Source: an uncultured Chloracidobacterium sp. (GTDB taxonomy: Bacteria; Acidobacteriota; Blastocatellia; Pyrinomonadales; Pyrinomonadaceae). Taken from it: a stretch of DNA of 64,000 nt. Under the pieces are notes generated by a model. That model saw only the letters and a list, made by a program, of their open reading frames with translations. It was not told where the DNA came from and ran no database searches. Where the stretch lies: contig CALDGX010000091.1 in the NCBI GenBank assembly GCA_937941715.1, positions 1 through 64,000 on the forward strand, read 5' to 3'. Each line of letters opens with the position of its first letter. Within the stretch, counting starts at the first letter, position 1. Both the position numbers and the translations under genes were made by a program. Below, one piece after another: positions 1-9,138 of this stretch.

Positions 1-1
1 C

Positions 2-907
2 AACGGCAGCAGCCCCGGCCGCGTCGGCTTCAAAATGGCGGTTACCGCGAACGGCGAGTTGTTTGGCTCGATCGGCGGCGGCGTGATGGAGGTAGAGCTT
101 GTCGAACAGGCCAGAGCGATGCTTTCCGGATCCGTGCCGAACGCGGCGGCGTCACTGATAGAGCAAGTTCACCGCCGTAATGCCAGGCACGCCAGCGGCA
201 TGATCTGCTCAGGCCGGCAGACGGTCATTCTCAAAAAATTAACGCCTGCAGACCTTCCGACCGTTAAGGCGATCGCTGAGTCTTTTTCGGGCGACCTCCC
301 ATATCTCCTCATATTCGGCCCGGATCATTTCAGTGCCGGGCCCGACTTTTGCGGAACGCGTCGGATGGACTCGGACTACCGGGGGCCGATCAGTTTTGAG
401 CGGCACGGAGATGATTTTAACTACTCAGAAGACCTGAACAGCCAGCAGCAGCTGTTCATCATCGGCGGCGGGCACTGCGCCCTGGCGTTGAGCGAGTTAG
501 CGTCGCGGCTGAACTTCAGGATCACGATCTTCGACGACCGCCCTGACCTCAACACCATCGCAAAGAATGAGTTTGCCGACGAGATCACGATCATCGGCAG
601 CTATGAGAATATCGCTGGCCACGTGCCGCAAGGCGACGATATTTATGTTGTCGTGATGACGCTCGGATACGCATCTGACGCGGTAGTGATTCGGCAGTTG
701 ATCAATCACGACATCAAATATTTCGGCGTGCTCGGCAGCAAGGCAAAAATGGCGACGCTTATGAAGGAACTGCGAAACGACGGTCTCGATGCGGCCAAGT
801 TACGCCGCATTCGCACACCTATTGGCCTGCCGATAAACAGCCACACGCCCGCGGAGATCGCGGTCAGTATCGCGGCGGAGATCATCAGCGTAAAGAATAA
901 GGCGTAA
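2..907 (+). CDS. XdhC/CoxI family protein, 5'-truncated by the window edge
   Basis: XdhC-family proteins help insert or mature the molybdenum cofactor of xanthine-dehydrogenase-type enzymes. The frame is open to the first base, and codons upstream of the ATG at 35 encode NGSSPGRVGFK, which belongs to the family's conserved N-terminal motif. The gene therefore starts outside the window and the ATG at 35 is internal. The GSIGGGVME motif follows directly. After a linker, a Rossmann-type domain begins with LFIIGGGHCA, then IFDDRP, and ends in the characteristic GVLGSKAK and IGLPI segments. The substrate dehydrogenase is not visible here; it may lie to the left. The family call is secure. Which molybdoenzyme it serves is unknown. 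Confidence 0.9.
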   Translation, partial: NGSSPGRVGFKMAVTANGELFGSIGGGVMEVELVEQARAMLSGSVPNAAASLIEQVHRRNARHASGMICSGRQTVILKKLTPADLPTVKAIAESFSGDLPYLLIFGPDHFSAGPDFCGTRRMDSDYRGPISFERHGDDFNYSEDLNSQQQLFIIGGGHCALALSELASRLNFRITIFDDRPDLNTIAKNEFADEITIIGSYENIAGHVPQGDDIYVVVMTLGYASDAVVIRQLINHDIKYFGVLGSKAKMATLMKELRNDGLDAAKLRRIRTPIGLPINSHTPAEIAVSIAAEIISVKNKA

Positions 908-930
908 CGGAGGTAATTCCCTTACGCCTT
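899..930. terminator. Inverted repeat between convergent genes, possible terminator
   Basis: AAGGCGTAA (899-907, including the xdhC stop codon) pairs perfectly with TTACGCCTT (922-930), with a few more pairs possible inside the 14-base loop. It sits between the convergent xdhC and lipoprotein genes. There is no clear T tract, so termination is only suggested. Confidence 0.45.
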
Positions 931-955
931 GAATCATGGTCGCTCTCAAGCGACA

Positions 956-1444
956 TCAGTCACCGTTATCAACGAGCGTAACGCTAAGCTTGGTCTTCAT
1001 CTCGGCCTTTCCATTGTTGGTTACGGAAAATATGACGTCACCTTTTGCTGTCGTCACACCTTCGAAATATCCGTTTTCATTCGAGATCTCGTTGACCTTG
1101 CCGTTTGCGATCTTGATCTTGCCGGCTTTGTCAGACGACTCGATGTAGAGTTTTTGATCATTGCCTGCATTGACAACAAATTGCATCAAAGACCCGGGCG
1201 AGAGCGTCAGACTCTCAGTTCCGCTGACCTCACCTTTCTTGAATTCGATCCGTTTCGGCCCCGAATCAGCCGGTTTAGGTGTGTTCGCACTTGTATTTGT
1301 CGCTGCATTCGTCGCGGTCGTACTGCCGTTCGCGGAATTGGTATTCGGTTTGACCGCATTCGAATTGTTAACGGCGTTGCCGGCTGCACCACCGCATGCT
1401 GCCAAAAACATACTGACTGTAATTAATAGATGTACTTTTCTCAA
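956..1444 (-). CDS. Small predicted lipoprotein
   Basis: I do not recognise a functional family. The preferred start is a TTG at 1444, preceded by an AAGAAGGGA-like ribosome site. It gives a short signal peptide (RKVHLLITVSMF) ending in a clear lipobox, LAAC, with the cysteine at about residue 17. The longer frame to 1606 adds an unlikely N-terminus. After the lipobox comes a low-complexity Asn/Ala/Thr/Ser linker of about 50 residues, typical of lipoproteins in this phylum. A compact C-terminal domain follows, beginning near KRIEFKKGEVSGTE, that reads as a small beta-rich domain. It probably sits on the periplasmic face of a membrane. It diverges from the vanW gene across a 175-base gap. Confidence 0.7.
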   Translation of the reverse strand: MRKVHLLITVSMFLAACGGAAGNAVNNSNAVKPNTNSANGSTTATNAATNTSANTPKPADSGPKRIEFKKGEVSGTESLTLSPGSLMQFVVNAGNDQKLYIESSDKAGKIKIANGKVNEISNENGYFEGVTTAKGDVIFSVTNNGKAEMKTKLSVTLVDNGD

Positions 1445-1619
1445 CTTGATTTCCCTTCTTGTCTTTAGATTCCCGGTCGACAGCCATCCAGGTTGAAGTA
1501 ACTCTAGCTTAAACTGAAATAATCGAAAAGCGACAGCCGCCGAAACTTTCGAATCAGCGATCTGCGGCTCCAACGACGCGGTTGTGGTAAACTTTTCGTT
1601 CGTCATTTATTACTATTGC

Positions 1620-2435
1620 ATGAAAAGCCACAGCGTCCCTAAACCTCAGAAACGCAGCTATTTGCGTGCGGTGCTTGGGCGTGAATACTATACGCTTCGC
1701 CGGCAGATGCAGTGGCTCGCTAGGGCGCGGACGTTTGCTGCCAAGGACCCGGACGTCCGACCCGGCAATTCGATCATCAAACACCGATCGTTCATCCTGC
1801 GGCCCCTTCGCGATGTTGAGATGTATTTGCAGTACAACAAGATCACAAATCTGCGGCTCGCTATCGAGCCTCTCAACGGCATCGTGATCAAACCCGGCGA
1901 GACTTTCTCTATTTGGCGAAATGTCGGCCGCCCGACGACAAGACGCGGATTTCTTGAGGGACTCGTTCTGCACAACGGCCGGATCGAAAAAGGTGTCGGC
2001 GGCGGACTTTGCCAGCTTGGCAATCTGCTCTATTGGATAGCTCTTCATTCCCCGCTGACTGTGACCGAACGCTTTCGGCATGGTTTTGACGTTTTTCCGG
2101 ATATTAATCGCTCGATACCTTTCGCCTGCGGTGCGACCCTCGCATACAACTACATCGATCTGCAGCTGACCAATAATACGAACGATACCTTTCGCATCGA
2201 CCTCTGGCTCGACGACGAGTACCTTAACGGTGAACTTCTTTCGACGCAGCCGCCTGAATATCGTTACGACGTGTTTGAAACCGACCACCTCATCAAAATG
2301 CAGCCATGGGGAGGCTACACTCGCCATAACCGCATCTGGAAGCGTCGTACAAGCCTTATCGACGGCATGACCAGCGAAGAGCTCGTTACCGAAAATCACG
2401 CCATTATGATGTACAACCCGCTGCTGAGTTCCTGA
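1620..2435 (+). CDS. VanW family protein
   Basis: The protein matches the VanW family, first named from a vanB-type glycopeptide-resistance cluster but widespread and of unknown biochemical role. Recognisable segments are NLRLAIEPLNGIVIKPGETFS, then GRPTTRRGF, then EKGVGGGLCQLGNLL, and a Trp/His/Arg-rich C-terminal half. I chose the ATG at 1620 because the product MKSHSVPKP precedes a basic stretch usual for the family; the frame extends 12 codons upstream. No other van genes are nearby, so nothing here suggests glycopeptide resistance. A long open frame on the opposite strand is a shadow. Confidence 0.88.
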   Translation: MKSHSVPKPQKRSYLRAVLGREYYTLRRQMQWLARARTFAAKDPDVRPGNSIIKHRSFILRPLRDVEMYLQYNKITNLRLAIEPLNGIVIKPGETFSIWRNVGRPTTRRGFLEGLVLHNGRIEKGVGGGLCQLGNLLYWIALHSPLTVTERFRHGFDVFPDINRSIPFACGATLAYNYIDLQLTNNTNDTFRIDLWLDDEYLNGELLSTQPPEYRYDVFETDHLIKMQPWGGYTRHNRIWKRRTSLIDGMTSEELVTENHAIMMYNPLLSS

Positions 2436-2554
2436 CCGCAAATATTTTTTCTCCATACCGGGAACAATTCCCGTCCGCCGGTGTCTAAGTTCGCCAGGTA
2501 AGTAAATTGATCGCTTACCCGCAGAAACACCAATGGCACCGGCAGGAGGAAAAT

Positions 2555-3364
2555 ATGTTTGATAGATTGATCGAATCCGAACCAGAAACGGCTGATTTCA
2601 AGAATCGGCGAAGTTACTTTATGGCATCGACCGTCGTGGTCGGGATACTGTTCCTTGCCGCTGTCGTTGTGAGCATCTACGCCAAGGACTTTGACCTCGG
2701 CAACGGTTCGCTCGAGATGACAGAGCTGATCGCACCGGTCGAAATGGCCGCCGAAATTAGCAAACCTGAGCCCGAGCGGCCGCGAACTGACCCGGCGCGT
2801 GAAACAAGCCAGTTGCCGATACGCAAAGAGAATATGTCATCGACGTCCGAACCGACGATCGTGCCGACGACGACATCGGTGACGCGAAACACGGTGATGG
2901 CCCGGCCGCCGGGAGATTTTCAGATCGGCAAACAGGACACTGATCCGATCGGTCCGGGCCGCAACACGACCGGAACAGCGACCGGGATCGGCGGACCCAA
3001 TTTGCCGAACGCAAAGGCCGACCCCGAGTCCGAACCCGAACCGCCGCCGGTTCGCCGCGACCCGCCCGTCACCAAGCCCGGGCCGCCCAAATCGATAGGC
3101 GTAGTTAACAGTCGTGCGACCTCATTGCCGAAACCGCAGTATTCGGCCGCCGCGATCGCGATGCATGCTCAGGGCCGTGTCGATGTTCAGGTGGTGATCG
3201 ATGAGACCGGAAAGGTGATCTCGGCAAGTGCGGTCAGCGGGCACCCGATGCTTCGAACATCGGCCGAACAAGCGGCTAGAAATGCCAGATTCACGCCGAC
3301 GCTGCTCTCAAATGTTCCGATCAAGGTGACGGGCGTGATCACGTACAATTTCACCCGATTGTAG
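2555..3364 (+). CDS. TonB-like energy transducer protein
   Basis: This is a single-span inner-membrane protein with a TonB C-terminal domain, expected to couple the ExbBD proton motor to outer-membrane receptors. The start at 2555 is set by an AGGAGG at 2544-2549. Residues 20-45 hold one membrane helix (FMASTVVVGILFLAAVVVSIYA). A long Pro/Glu/Arg-rich periplasmic linker of about 130 residues follows. The C-terminus has the TonB signature: PQYSAAAIAMHAQGRVDVQVVIDETG, then SAVSGHPMLRTSAEQAARNARFTP. No exbB or exbD is adjacent. The window holds two TonB-dependent receptors it could serve. Such TonB-C proteins are numerous in this group, so the specific partner is unknown. Confidence 0.85.
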   Translation: MFDRLIESEPETADFKNRRSYFMASTVVVGILFLAAVVVSIYAKDFDLGNGSLEMTELIAPVEMAAEISKPEPERPRTDPARETSQLPIRKENMSSTSEPTIVPTTTSVTRNTVMARPPGDFQIGKQDTDPIGPGRNTTGTATGIGGPNLPNAKADPESEPEPPPVRRDPPVTKPGPPKSIGVVNSRATSLPKPQYSAAAIAMHAQGRVDVQVVIDETGKVISASAVSGHPMLRTSAEQAARNARFTPTLLSNVPIKVTGVITYNFTRL

Positions 3365-3392
3365 GGCGAAATTCTCCCATTCCTGTAAGTAA

Positions 3393-3419
3393 GGCGGGCC
3401 GACGCGGCCCGCCATTTTT
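3393..3419. terminator. Rho-independent terminator between convergent genes
   Basis: GGCGGGCC (3393-3400), a GACGC loop and GGCCCGCC (3406-3413) form a perfect 8-bp GC-rich stem followed by ATTTTTA. It ends the TonB-like gene. The T tract overlaps the stop codon of the opposite radical-SAM gene. Confidence 0.85.
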
Positions 3420-4863
3420 ATTGTTGGAGAAGTTTGATCAGGCCCTCGGTATCGAGGTCAAAGACGGGTACCGCGAAACGGCTCTTAAGATCGTCGTATG
3501 CCATGCCGTCGATAAATATCGGTTCGTCCGACTTGATGGTCACCCGCGGGATGATGACGAAATCACCGACGACCCGATCGGCCGCCGCGACAAGGTCTTG
3601 CCCGCTTAGCAGGCCGGCGACCGAGACGTCGCCGCCGAAATATGTGTTGGCAACCGCGACCACTTTCAGCCGCGATCCCGACAGTCGGTTAAACCTCTCG
3701 ATCTGCTCATCGAGGATCGGGGCAAACATCTCGCCGGTCAGAATAGTTCCGAAAAGCCGTCCGCCCGGGAAATCGAGCGGGGTCGCCTTCCCTTCGGGCC
3801 TGTTCGGTACTCTCGCCTCGGGATGGGTCCGGGTATTCTTGAAAAACCGCCTTGCCAGTTCGACAGCCTCATCTCGCCGGTCCTTTGTAGAGACGCTTTC
3901 GAAAACTGATTCGAACTGTTCCAGAAACGAACGGATCATACCGACACCGTCTTCGATCTGCGGATAATTGCCGTAATGGGCCCGCGTCGGTATCTCGGCT
4001 CCGGCTTTCAGGTAGATCTCATCGCCCAAAAATGCGAACGTGACTCCCAACGTCGCCCGAAATTCGTTCTGCAGTGCCTCGACCTGGACGATCGTCCTTT
4101 GGCAAAATTCCGGCGTTACGCGTGTCAGACGCTCATCCGTGTTGTAACGCGTCAACGCCACCGGAACGATCGCCGCCGAGACGATCTTCGGGTAATGAGC
4201 CGCAAGGTCACGAAGAGTCTTTTCGAGTATGGCCCCGTCATTGATCTCGGGGCACAGGACGATCTGGGCATGAATTTCAATATCCGCCGCCAAAAGCCGT
4301 TCCAGCTTCTGCGAAATATCCGCCCGCGATTCGTCAACGCCCAGTAGGTAGGCACGCGTCTTGAGGTCGGTCGCGTGGACAGAAACGTACTGCGGCGAAA
4401 GTCGCTGTTCGATGATGCGCTTCATCTCGTCCTCGGTGATGGACGACAGCGTGGTGTAGTTGCCGTACAGAAATGAGAGCCTGATGTCCTCGTCGCGGAC
4501 GAACAATGATGGACGGGCGTCGTCCGGATTGCCCTTGCAAAAACAAAACAGGCATTCGTTGGCACACTGCCGCGGCACGATCTGCTCGAACATCAATCCG
4601 AAATCTTCTGATTCGTCGCGATCAAACTCGATCTCGTGCGTCTCGCCGTTGGTCTTTTTGACCTGGAATACAAGCTCGGTCTCGCCGGCCGTTTGAAACC
4701 TGAAATCAAGATAATCACGCACGGGTCGGCCGTTGACCTTGACGATCCGGTCGTTAGGCTGAAGTTCCAGTTCCTCCGCAAGACTCTCCGGAGCGACCTC
4801 GGTAATGATCACGCCCGGACGGCGAAGCTGGGTAACGGCTGGTGTGACGGCAAACTCGTACAT
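3418..4863 (-). CDS. PDZ-like/radical-SAM DUF512 protein
   Basis: The protein belongs to the DUF512 group of putative Fe-S oxidoreductases. An N-terminal PDZ-like segment (PGVIITEVAPESLAEELELQPNDRIVKVNG) is followed by a cysteine cluster CANECLFCFCKGNP, which resembles a radical-SAM cluster-binding loop. The rest has the DUF512 pattern (YVSVHATD, HAQIVLCPEINDG, GDEIYLKAG, ANTYFGGDVSVAGLL). Its reaction is unknown. I prefer the ATG at 4863 over the GTG at 4896, because a long inverted repeat that probably terminates ald covers 4887-4925 and would lie inside the longer reading frame. Transcription could continue from ald, whose end is about 100 bases upstream, or start separately. Confidence 0.85.
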   Translation of the reverse strand: MYEFAVTPAVTQLRRPGVIITEVAPESLAEELELQPNDRIVKVNGRPVRDYLDFRFQTAGETELVFQVKKTNGETHEIEFDRDESEDFGLMFEQIVPRQCANECLFCFCKGNPDDARPSLFVRDEDIRLSFLYGNYTTLSSITEDEMKRIIEQRLSPQYVSVHATDLKTRAYLLGVDESRADISQKLERLLAADIEIHAQIVLCPEINDGAILEKTLRDLAAHYPKIVSAAIVPVALTRYNTDERLTRVTPEFCQRTIVQVEALQNEFRATLGVTFAFLGDEIYLKAGAEIPTRAHYGNYPQIEDGVGMIRSFLEQFESVFESVSTKDRRDEAVELARRFFKNTRTHPEARVPNRPEGKATPLDFPGGRLFGTILTGEMFAPILDEQIERFNRLSGSRLKVVAVANTYFGGDVSVAGLLSGQDLVAAADRVVGDFVIIPRVTIKSDEPIFIDGMAYDDLKSRFAVPVFDLDTEGLIKLLQQ

Positions 4864-4886
4864 AATGAAACCGCTTGCGAAATACG

Positions 4887-4925
4887 ACAAGGACACGAAA
4901 AGAATAACTCATTTCGTGCCCTTGT
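4887..4925. terminator. Long inverted repeat downstream of ald
   Basis: ACAAGGACACGAAA (4887-4900) pairs with TTTCGTGCCCTTGT (4912-4925) over 14 positions with one G-U type mismatch, leaving an 11-base loop. It follows the minus-strand ald gene and precedes the next gene's preferred start. A terminator or attenuator is likely. Confidence 0.6.
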
Positions 4926-4964
4926 TGTATTTAACGGACTAACCTGGCCGTTCCGGCTCCCCTA

Positions 4965-6086
4965 TTACCCTTTGAGGTCGATAAGCGAATCGAGCGGCGT
5001 ATATTCACGATCCTGCGAGGTCGCAACGGCCTCGTAGGTCAGTTTTCCGGCGTATGTATTTACGCCTTCGGCAAGGCCGGCATCGTCTCGGATCGCCTGT
5101 TCGAACCCCTTGTTGGCGAGTGCGAGTGCGTACGGCAATGTAGCGTTCGTCAATGCGAACGTCGATGTTCTCGGCACCGCACCGGGCATATTGGCTACAC
5201 AATAGTGCAGAACGCCCTCTTCATAATATGTCGGGTTCGAGTGCGTCGTCGCGTGGGTCGTCTCAAAGCATCCGCCCTGATCGACGGCCACATCGACGAG
5301 GACCGATCCCTGCGGCAGCAAATGCAGCATGTCGCGGGTAACAAGTTTCGGAGCCGCGGCACCGACTACCAGCACGGCGCCAATTACGAGATCGGCGTGC
5401 GAAATGGCTTCTTCGATCTGGTAACGTGACGATGCAAGCGTCTGGACCTTTGACAGAAAAATATCGTCAAGCTGCCGCAAACGGTCGAGATCGCGATCGA
5501 TGATCGTGACCTTAGCACCCAAACCGACGGCCATTTTTGCGGCCTCGGTACCGACGATGCCGCCGCCGATGATAACAACGTTGGCGGCGGGAACTCCGGG
5601 AACACCGCCCAGCAGGATGCCTTTGCCGCCGTTCATCTTTTCAAGATAGGTCGCACCGACCTGCACAGACATACGGCCCGCAACCTCTGACATCGGTATC
5701 AGCAGCGGCAAGCGGCGGCCGCTCGTGATGGTTTCGTACGCGACGCCGGTGACCTTTCGATCGAGCATCTGCTTGGTCAACTCAAATTCCGGAGCCAGGT
5801 GCAGATAGGTGAAAAGCAGTTGATCTTCACGCATCCGCGGATATTCCGGTGCGACCGGCTCTTTGACCTTGACGATCATATCGCCGGCCTGCCAGACCTC
5901 GTCGGCGGTGTCTAAAAGCTGTCCGCCGGCCTTAACATACTGCTCATCCCTAAAGCCCGAGCCTTCGCCGGCCGTCTTCTGAACGTAAACCGTGTGGCCT
6001 GCGTGCGTAAGTGCCTGAACACCGGCCGGCGTCAAGCCGACGCGATATTCGTTGTCTTTGATCTCTTTCGGTAATCCGATCTTCAT
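4965..6086 (-). CDS. ald: Alanine dehydrogenase
   Basis: This enzyme catalyses NAD-dependent oxidative deamination of L-alanine to pyruvate and ammonia in the cytoplasm. At 373 residues the length is normal. The N-terminus [20 protein letters not shown] and the segments VKVKEP, FTYLHLA and the dinucleotide-binding run [30 protein letters not shown] are diagnostic, as are [13 protein letters not shown] and [15 protein letters not shown]. The start is set by AGGAGC six bases upstream of the ATG. It is transcribed away from the glutathione peroxidase gene across a 125-base AT-rich gap that should hold both promoters. Confidence 0.97.
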   Translation of the reverse strand: MKIGLPKEIKDNEYRVGLTPAGVQALTHAGHTVYVQKTAGEGSGFRDEQYVKAGGQLLDTADEVWQAGDMIVKVKEPVAPEYPRMREDQLLFTYLHLAPEFELTKQMLDRKVTGVAYETITSGRRLPLLIPMSEVAGRMSVQVGATYLEKMNGGKGILLGGVPGVPAANVVIIGGGIVGTEAAKMAVGLGAKVTIIDRDLDRLRQLDDIFLSKVQTLASSRYQIEEAISHADLVIGAVLVVGAAAPKLVTRDMLHLLPQGSVLVDVAVDQGGCFETTHATTHSNPTYYEEGVLHYCVANMPGAVPRTSTFALTNATLPYALALANKGFEQAIRDDAGLAEGVNTYAGKLTYEAVATSQDREYTPLDSLIDLKG

Positions 6087-6211
6087 TGTTTGCTCCTAGA
6101 CTATAAAAATATTTATTAATAGCGGTCAGCATATTATAGTTCGTTTCGGTAAGAATCGGAAATGGTATCGGGTGTTTGAATTGTCGCTAACATCAAGCGA
6201 AAATAGGGCCA

Positions 6212-6760
6212 TTGGCAAATAATATTTTTGAAATTCCCGTGAAAACCATCGATGGCGAAGACATAACCCTCGGCAGGTACAAAGGCAAAACGCTGCTCAT
6301 CGTCAACGTCGCTTCGAAATGCGGACTGACCCCGCAGTATGAAGGGCTTGAGCAACTGTACGAAGAGTATCGTGACAAGGGATTTGAGATCTTAGCGTTC
6401 CCTTCAAACGATTTCAAAGGGCAAGAGCCCGGAAATGAAGAAGAGATAAAGGACTTTTGCTCGACAAATTACAACGTCGGGTTTCCGTTGTTTTCGAAGG
6501 TTGGCATTCTCGAAAACCGCCATCCGCTTTACGAATATTTGATCACCGCCCAACCCGAAACCAACGTCAACAACGGCGACGGCATGGAGGAACGGCTTCG
6601 TAATTTCGGCCACACTCGCGTCGACCCTTCCGATGTTCTATGGAACTTTGAAAAGTTCCTGGTGGGTAAGGACGGCCAGGTCGTCTCGCGTTTCGCTCCC
6701 GACGTAACGCCGGACGACGAACGGCTTCGCGCCAGCATCAAGGCCGATCTCGGCAACTAA
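6212..6760 (+). CDS. Glutathione peroxidase (Cys type)
   Basis: This is a thioredoxin-fold peroxidase that reduces hydroperoxides using glutathione or, commonly in bacteria, thioredoxin. The peroxidatic residue is Cys37 in NVASKCGLTPQY, so it is not a selenoprotein. FPSNDFKGQEPG supplies the conserved Gln, and WNFEKFLV supplies the Trp/Asn of the catalytic site. The gene appears to start with TTG at 6212 because no in-frame ATG or GTG precedes the conserved beta-strand. No strong ribosome site is seen. It probably functions in oxidative defence. The reductant is inferred, not visible. Confidence 0.93.
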   Translation: MANNIFEIPVKTIDGEDITLGRYKGKTLLIVNVASKCGLTPQYEGLEQLYEEYRDKGFEILAFPSNDFKGQEPGNEEEIKDFCSTNYNVGFPLFSKVGILENRHPLYEYLITAQPETNVNNGDGMEERLRNFGHTRVDPSDVLWNFEKFLVGKDGQVVSRFAPDVTPDDERLRASIKADLGN

Positions 6761-6800
6761 ACAACGGCTTTCGTCAAACCATATCCCGTTACTAACCGGG

Positions 6801-6838
6801 CGATGAGAACGCATATCTCACCATACGAGTTCTCATCG
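6801..6838. terminator. Hairpin between convergent genes
   Basis: CGATGAGAAC (6801-6810) and GTTCTCATCG (6829-6838) form a perfect 10-bp stem with an 18-base loop, followed by TCTTTTG. It lies between the convergent peroxidase and winged-helix/PD40 genes and can serve as a bidirectional terminator. Confidence 0.6.
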
Positions 6839-6898
6839 TCTTTTGACGTGTGTCGCGAGATCTCTGGCGTTTCCCGACTGCGAAAAAATCGCGTTGTC

Positions 6899-9052
6899 CT
6901 ACCGGAGAGCGAGTTTTATTATCTCAGCAGCCGTATAGTCGGTTTGCGAAGACAGCCAGGTGCGGCCATCACGGGATGGATAATGGTATAGCCCGGGCAT
7001 CCTCGGCATTCTGGCAAGTTCATTTATTGAGCCGCTTGAGTGATCCAAGTATCGTATGATCGAACCGGGTTTAGCCGTGTCGTCGATCAAGTAGATACCG
7101 GTCGCGTCCGCTTGGAACGTGCCATTGTTTAATCCGGGAAATACGAAAGCATCGCCGACAACTTGGGGCTCGCCGCCGGAGGATGGAACACGCCAGACGC
7201 CCGGCTCGGACGCTTTGGCAAAATAGACGAACTGCCCATCCGGCGATTCGAAACTGATAGTTGCGTCATCGACGACGAGAACGGTCGTGCCGGAATCGAT
7301 CTCAGTCTTATATAGCTTCGATCTCGCATCCTCAAACTTTACGTAATAAAGCGACTTTCCGTCGGCTGACCATCCTCCGACAAGGTGCTTTCCGCCGGAC
7401 GTCACCTTTGTTGGCTTGCCGGTCGCGGTATTTAACCAATAGACGTCTTGATCCTGGCCGAACGAAACGTGGCATCCGATCTTTGTATCATCGGGCGACC
7501 AGCGTCCGCTAACCACGAGCGGGCCTTCAAATTTGCTCAACTGGCGCGGATCTGAACCGTCATCATTCGCGATCCAGATCTCGTCGGCACCCGACCTGTC
7601 GGAGAGAAATGAGATCCGGCGGTTATCGTTCGAGTAAGACGGTGACTCATCGGTCCGCGGACTGGACACGAGTTTTTCCTTAGCTATTTGATTCTGAAAA
7701 CCGCTGTCATAAGTCGTTTTCCAAATATTAGTGTCTCGAATAGCCTGTAATGCATAGATCGAACCCTTTTGATCAGAGCTGATCCGGGCGATGCGAGTTC
7801 CGAGACTGGCGACATACTTTGGTTTTTCGTTCGAACCGATAGCAAGCGAAAACACCTCAACGACCGCACCGTGTTTTGCAGAATAAAGCAATTCACTATT
7901 GTCTGATGACCAGACAAAATTCTGAACGTACACGCTTTCTTCAAGTAACAGACGTTCATTTTCGCCACTTACGTCGATCGTGAATATCTGGGACGTTCCA
8001 TTGTTTTCGCGGCTGAATACGATCGTCTTAGAGTCATTTGAAAAGACTGCCTTGAAATCGCCGATCGAGTCTGCCGGAGGCTTGGTCAATACACGCAGGT
8101 TGCCCGTTTCGGCATCGATCAAATTGATGCCGCGTGTCTTGACATTGGTCGATGGTGAATCCGTTACCGCCAAATACTTACCATCCGGCGACCATGTTAG
8201 AAAAACCGCTTGATCGGAATAAAGGTCGCACAATTTTCTCTCGCTGCCACCGAGAGCCGGGATCAGGTAGATCGCTGAACGTTCATTAGCATGTCTCAAA
8301 AACGCGATCGTCTTGTCATCGGCCGACCAGGCCGGCGAAAACGCTCCTGCGGCCGCCGTGAGCTGCAAAGGTTCGCCGCTTCCGATCAACTGCACATAGA
8401 TATTCGTGTTATTCGGTCTATCGGCGTTCCACGAAAAAGCGACGAAGTTTCCGTCGTTCGAAATATCGAAACTGTTAATGTTGCCTGAAAGCGTGGTGAT
8501 AACCGTGGCATTTTCTTCGACCGGGCCTGTCTTCTTTTCAGAGAATAGATAGTAGCCGCCAAAAACCGAAGCGATCGTGACTATTCCGACGATCGCTGCA
8601 ACCACTAACCATCGCGGCACCCCGATCGTTGAGCCAGGAAGTGACACCGGCTCTTCGTAATACTCAGTTACGGTCACTTTTTCGTGTTCGTGAATGAGTA
8701 CCTCGACCGTATCGACCGTCTCAGGAATGCGAAAGCGATAGCCCCGTCGCGGTAAGGTTTCGATCAGATCATTCTCCGGCCCAAACGTTCGGCGCAGCGA
8801 CGCGATGTGATGCGTCAGGTTCGATTCCTCGACAAACGAATCCCGCCATACCAGATTCAACAACTCCTGCTTCGACAGCACCTTGCCTTGGTTTTCGATC
8901 AGTACGCCGAGAAGTTCGCAGGTCTTCGGCGGCAGAGGCACTGAGCGTCCGTCGTTCGTCAGCACTTTAGTTTCGGTATCGAACGCAAATTGGCCCAAAC
9001 GGACTATTTTCGATGTGGGATCGGTCGCGTTGACGATGAATTCGGAACTCAT
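6899..9052 (-). CDS. CadC-like membrane regulator: winged helix, one TM helix, PD40/TolB-like propeller
   Basis: Residues about 16-110 are an OmpR/PhoB-type winged-helix DNA-binding domain (RLGQFAFDTETKVL, then LPPKTCELLGVLIENQGKVLSKQELLNLVW, SNLTHHIASLRR, ETLPRRGYRF). Residues about 145-170 are a single membrane helix (WLVVAAIVGIVTIASVFGGYYLF). The remaining roughly 500 residues are repeated PD40/TolB-type blades with motifs such as DGKYLAVTDS, FVWSSDNSELLYSA, SYSNDNRRISFLSDRSGADEIW and RWSPDDTKIG. This resembles a one-component sensor: a periplasmic propeller reporting to a cytoplasmic DNA-binding domain. The family is heavily expanded in Acidobacteriota. The ligand is unknown. Divergent genes at 9139-11584 are plausible targets, by inference from position. 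Confidence 0.9.
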   Translation of the reverse strand: MSSEFIVNATDPTSKIVRLGQFAFDTETKVLTNDGRSVPLPPKTCELLGVLIENQGKVLSKQELLNLVWRDSFVEESNLTHHIASLRRTFGPENDLIETLPRRGYRFRIPETVDTVEVLIHEHEKVTVTEYYEEPVSLPGSTIGVPRWLVVAAIVGIVTIASVFGGYYLFSEKKTGPVEENATVITTLSGNINSFDISNDGNFVAFSWNADRPNNTNIYVQLIGSGEPLQLTAAAGAFSPAWSADDKTIAFLRHANERSAIYLIPALGGSERKLCDLYSDQAVFLTWSPDGKYLAVTDSPSTNVKTRGINLIDAETGNLRVLTKPPADSIGDFKAVFSNDSKTIVFSRENNGTSQIFTIDVSGENERLLLEESVYVQNFVWSSDNSELLYSAKHGAVVEVFSLAIGSNEKPKYVASLGTRIARISSDQKGSIYALQAIRDTNIWKTTYDSGFQNQIAKEKLVSSPRTDESPSYSNDNRRISFLSDRSGADEIWIANDDGSDPRQLSKFEGPLVVSGRWSPDDTKIGCHVSFGQDQDVYWLNTATGKPTKVTSGGKHLVGGWSADGKSLYYVKFEDARSKLYKTEIDSGTTVLVVDDATISFESPDGQFVYFAKASEPGVWRVPSSGGEPQVVGDAFVFPGLNNGTFQADATGIYLIDDTAKPGSIIRYLDHSSGSINELARMPRMPGLYHYPSRDGRTWLSSQTDYTAAEIIKLALR

Positions 9053-9062
9053 AAGTCAATAA

Positions 9063-9104
9063 TTCGGAAATTATACAGGACTAATTTTCGTTTCGGGAAT
9101 TATA
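9063..9104. promoter_or_regulatory. Paired direct repeats in the divergent promoter region
   Basis: TTCGGAAATTATA (9063-9075) and TTCGGGAATTATA (9092-9104) match at 12 of 13 positions and start 29 bases apart. On the minus strand each reads TATAATTYCCGAA, so each also carries a TATAAT-like element. They lie between the regulator gene and the divergent small gene at 9139, where a winged-helix protein could bind tandemly. Confidence 0.4.
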
Positions 9105-9138
9105 ACCGAATTTGTTCGAGGCGAAAGTCACCCGATCT

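Noticed and set aside
1620..2435. Glycopeptide-resistance determinant
   Set aside because: VanW homologs are widespread without resistance. No vanS/R/H/A/X genes accompany it.
1554..2456. Open frame of 300 codons on the minus strand opposite vanW
   Set aside because: It lies fully antisense to a clear VanW-family gene, has no recognisable domain and has the composition of a shadow frame.
2459..2473. Short inverted repeat CGGGAA-CAA-TTCCCG upstream of the TonB-like gene, considered as a terminator for vanW
   Set aside because: Six pairs with no T tract after it. A T run lies before, not after, the stem, so it is too weak to call.
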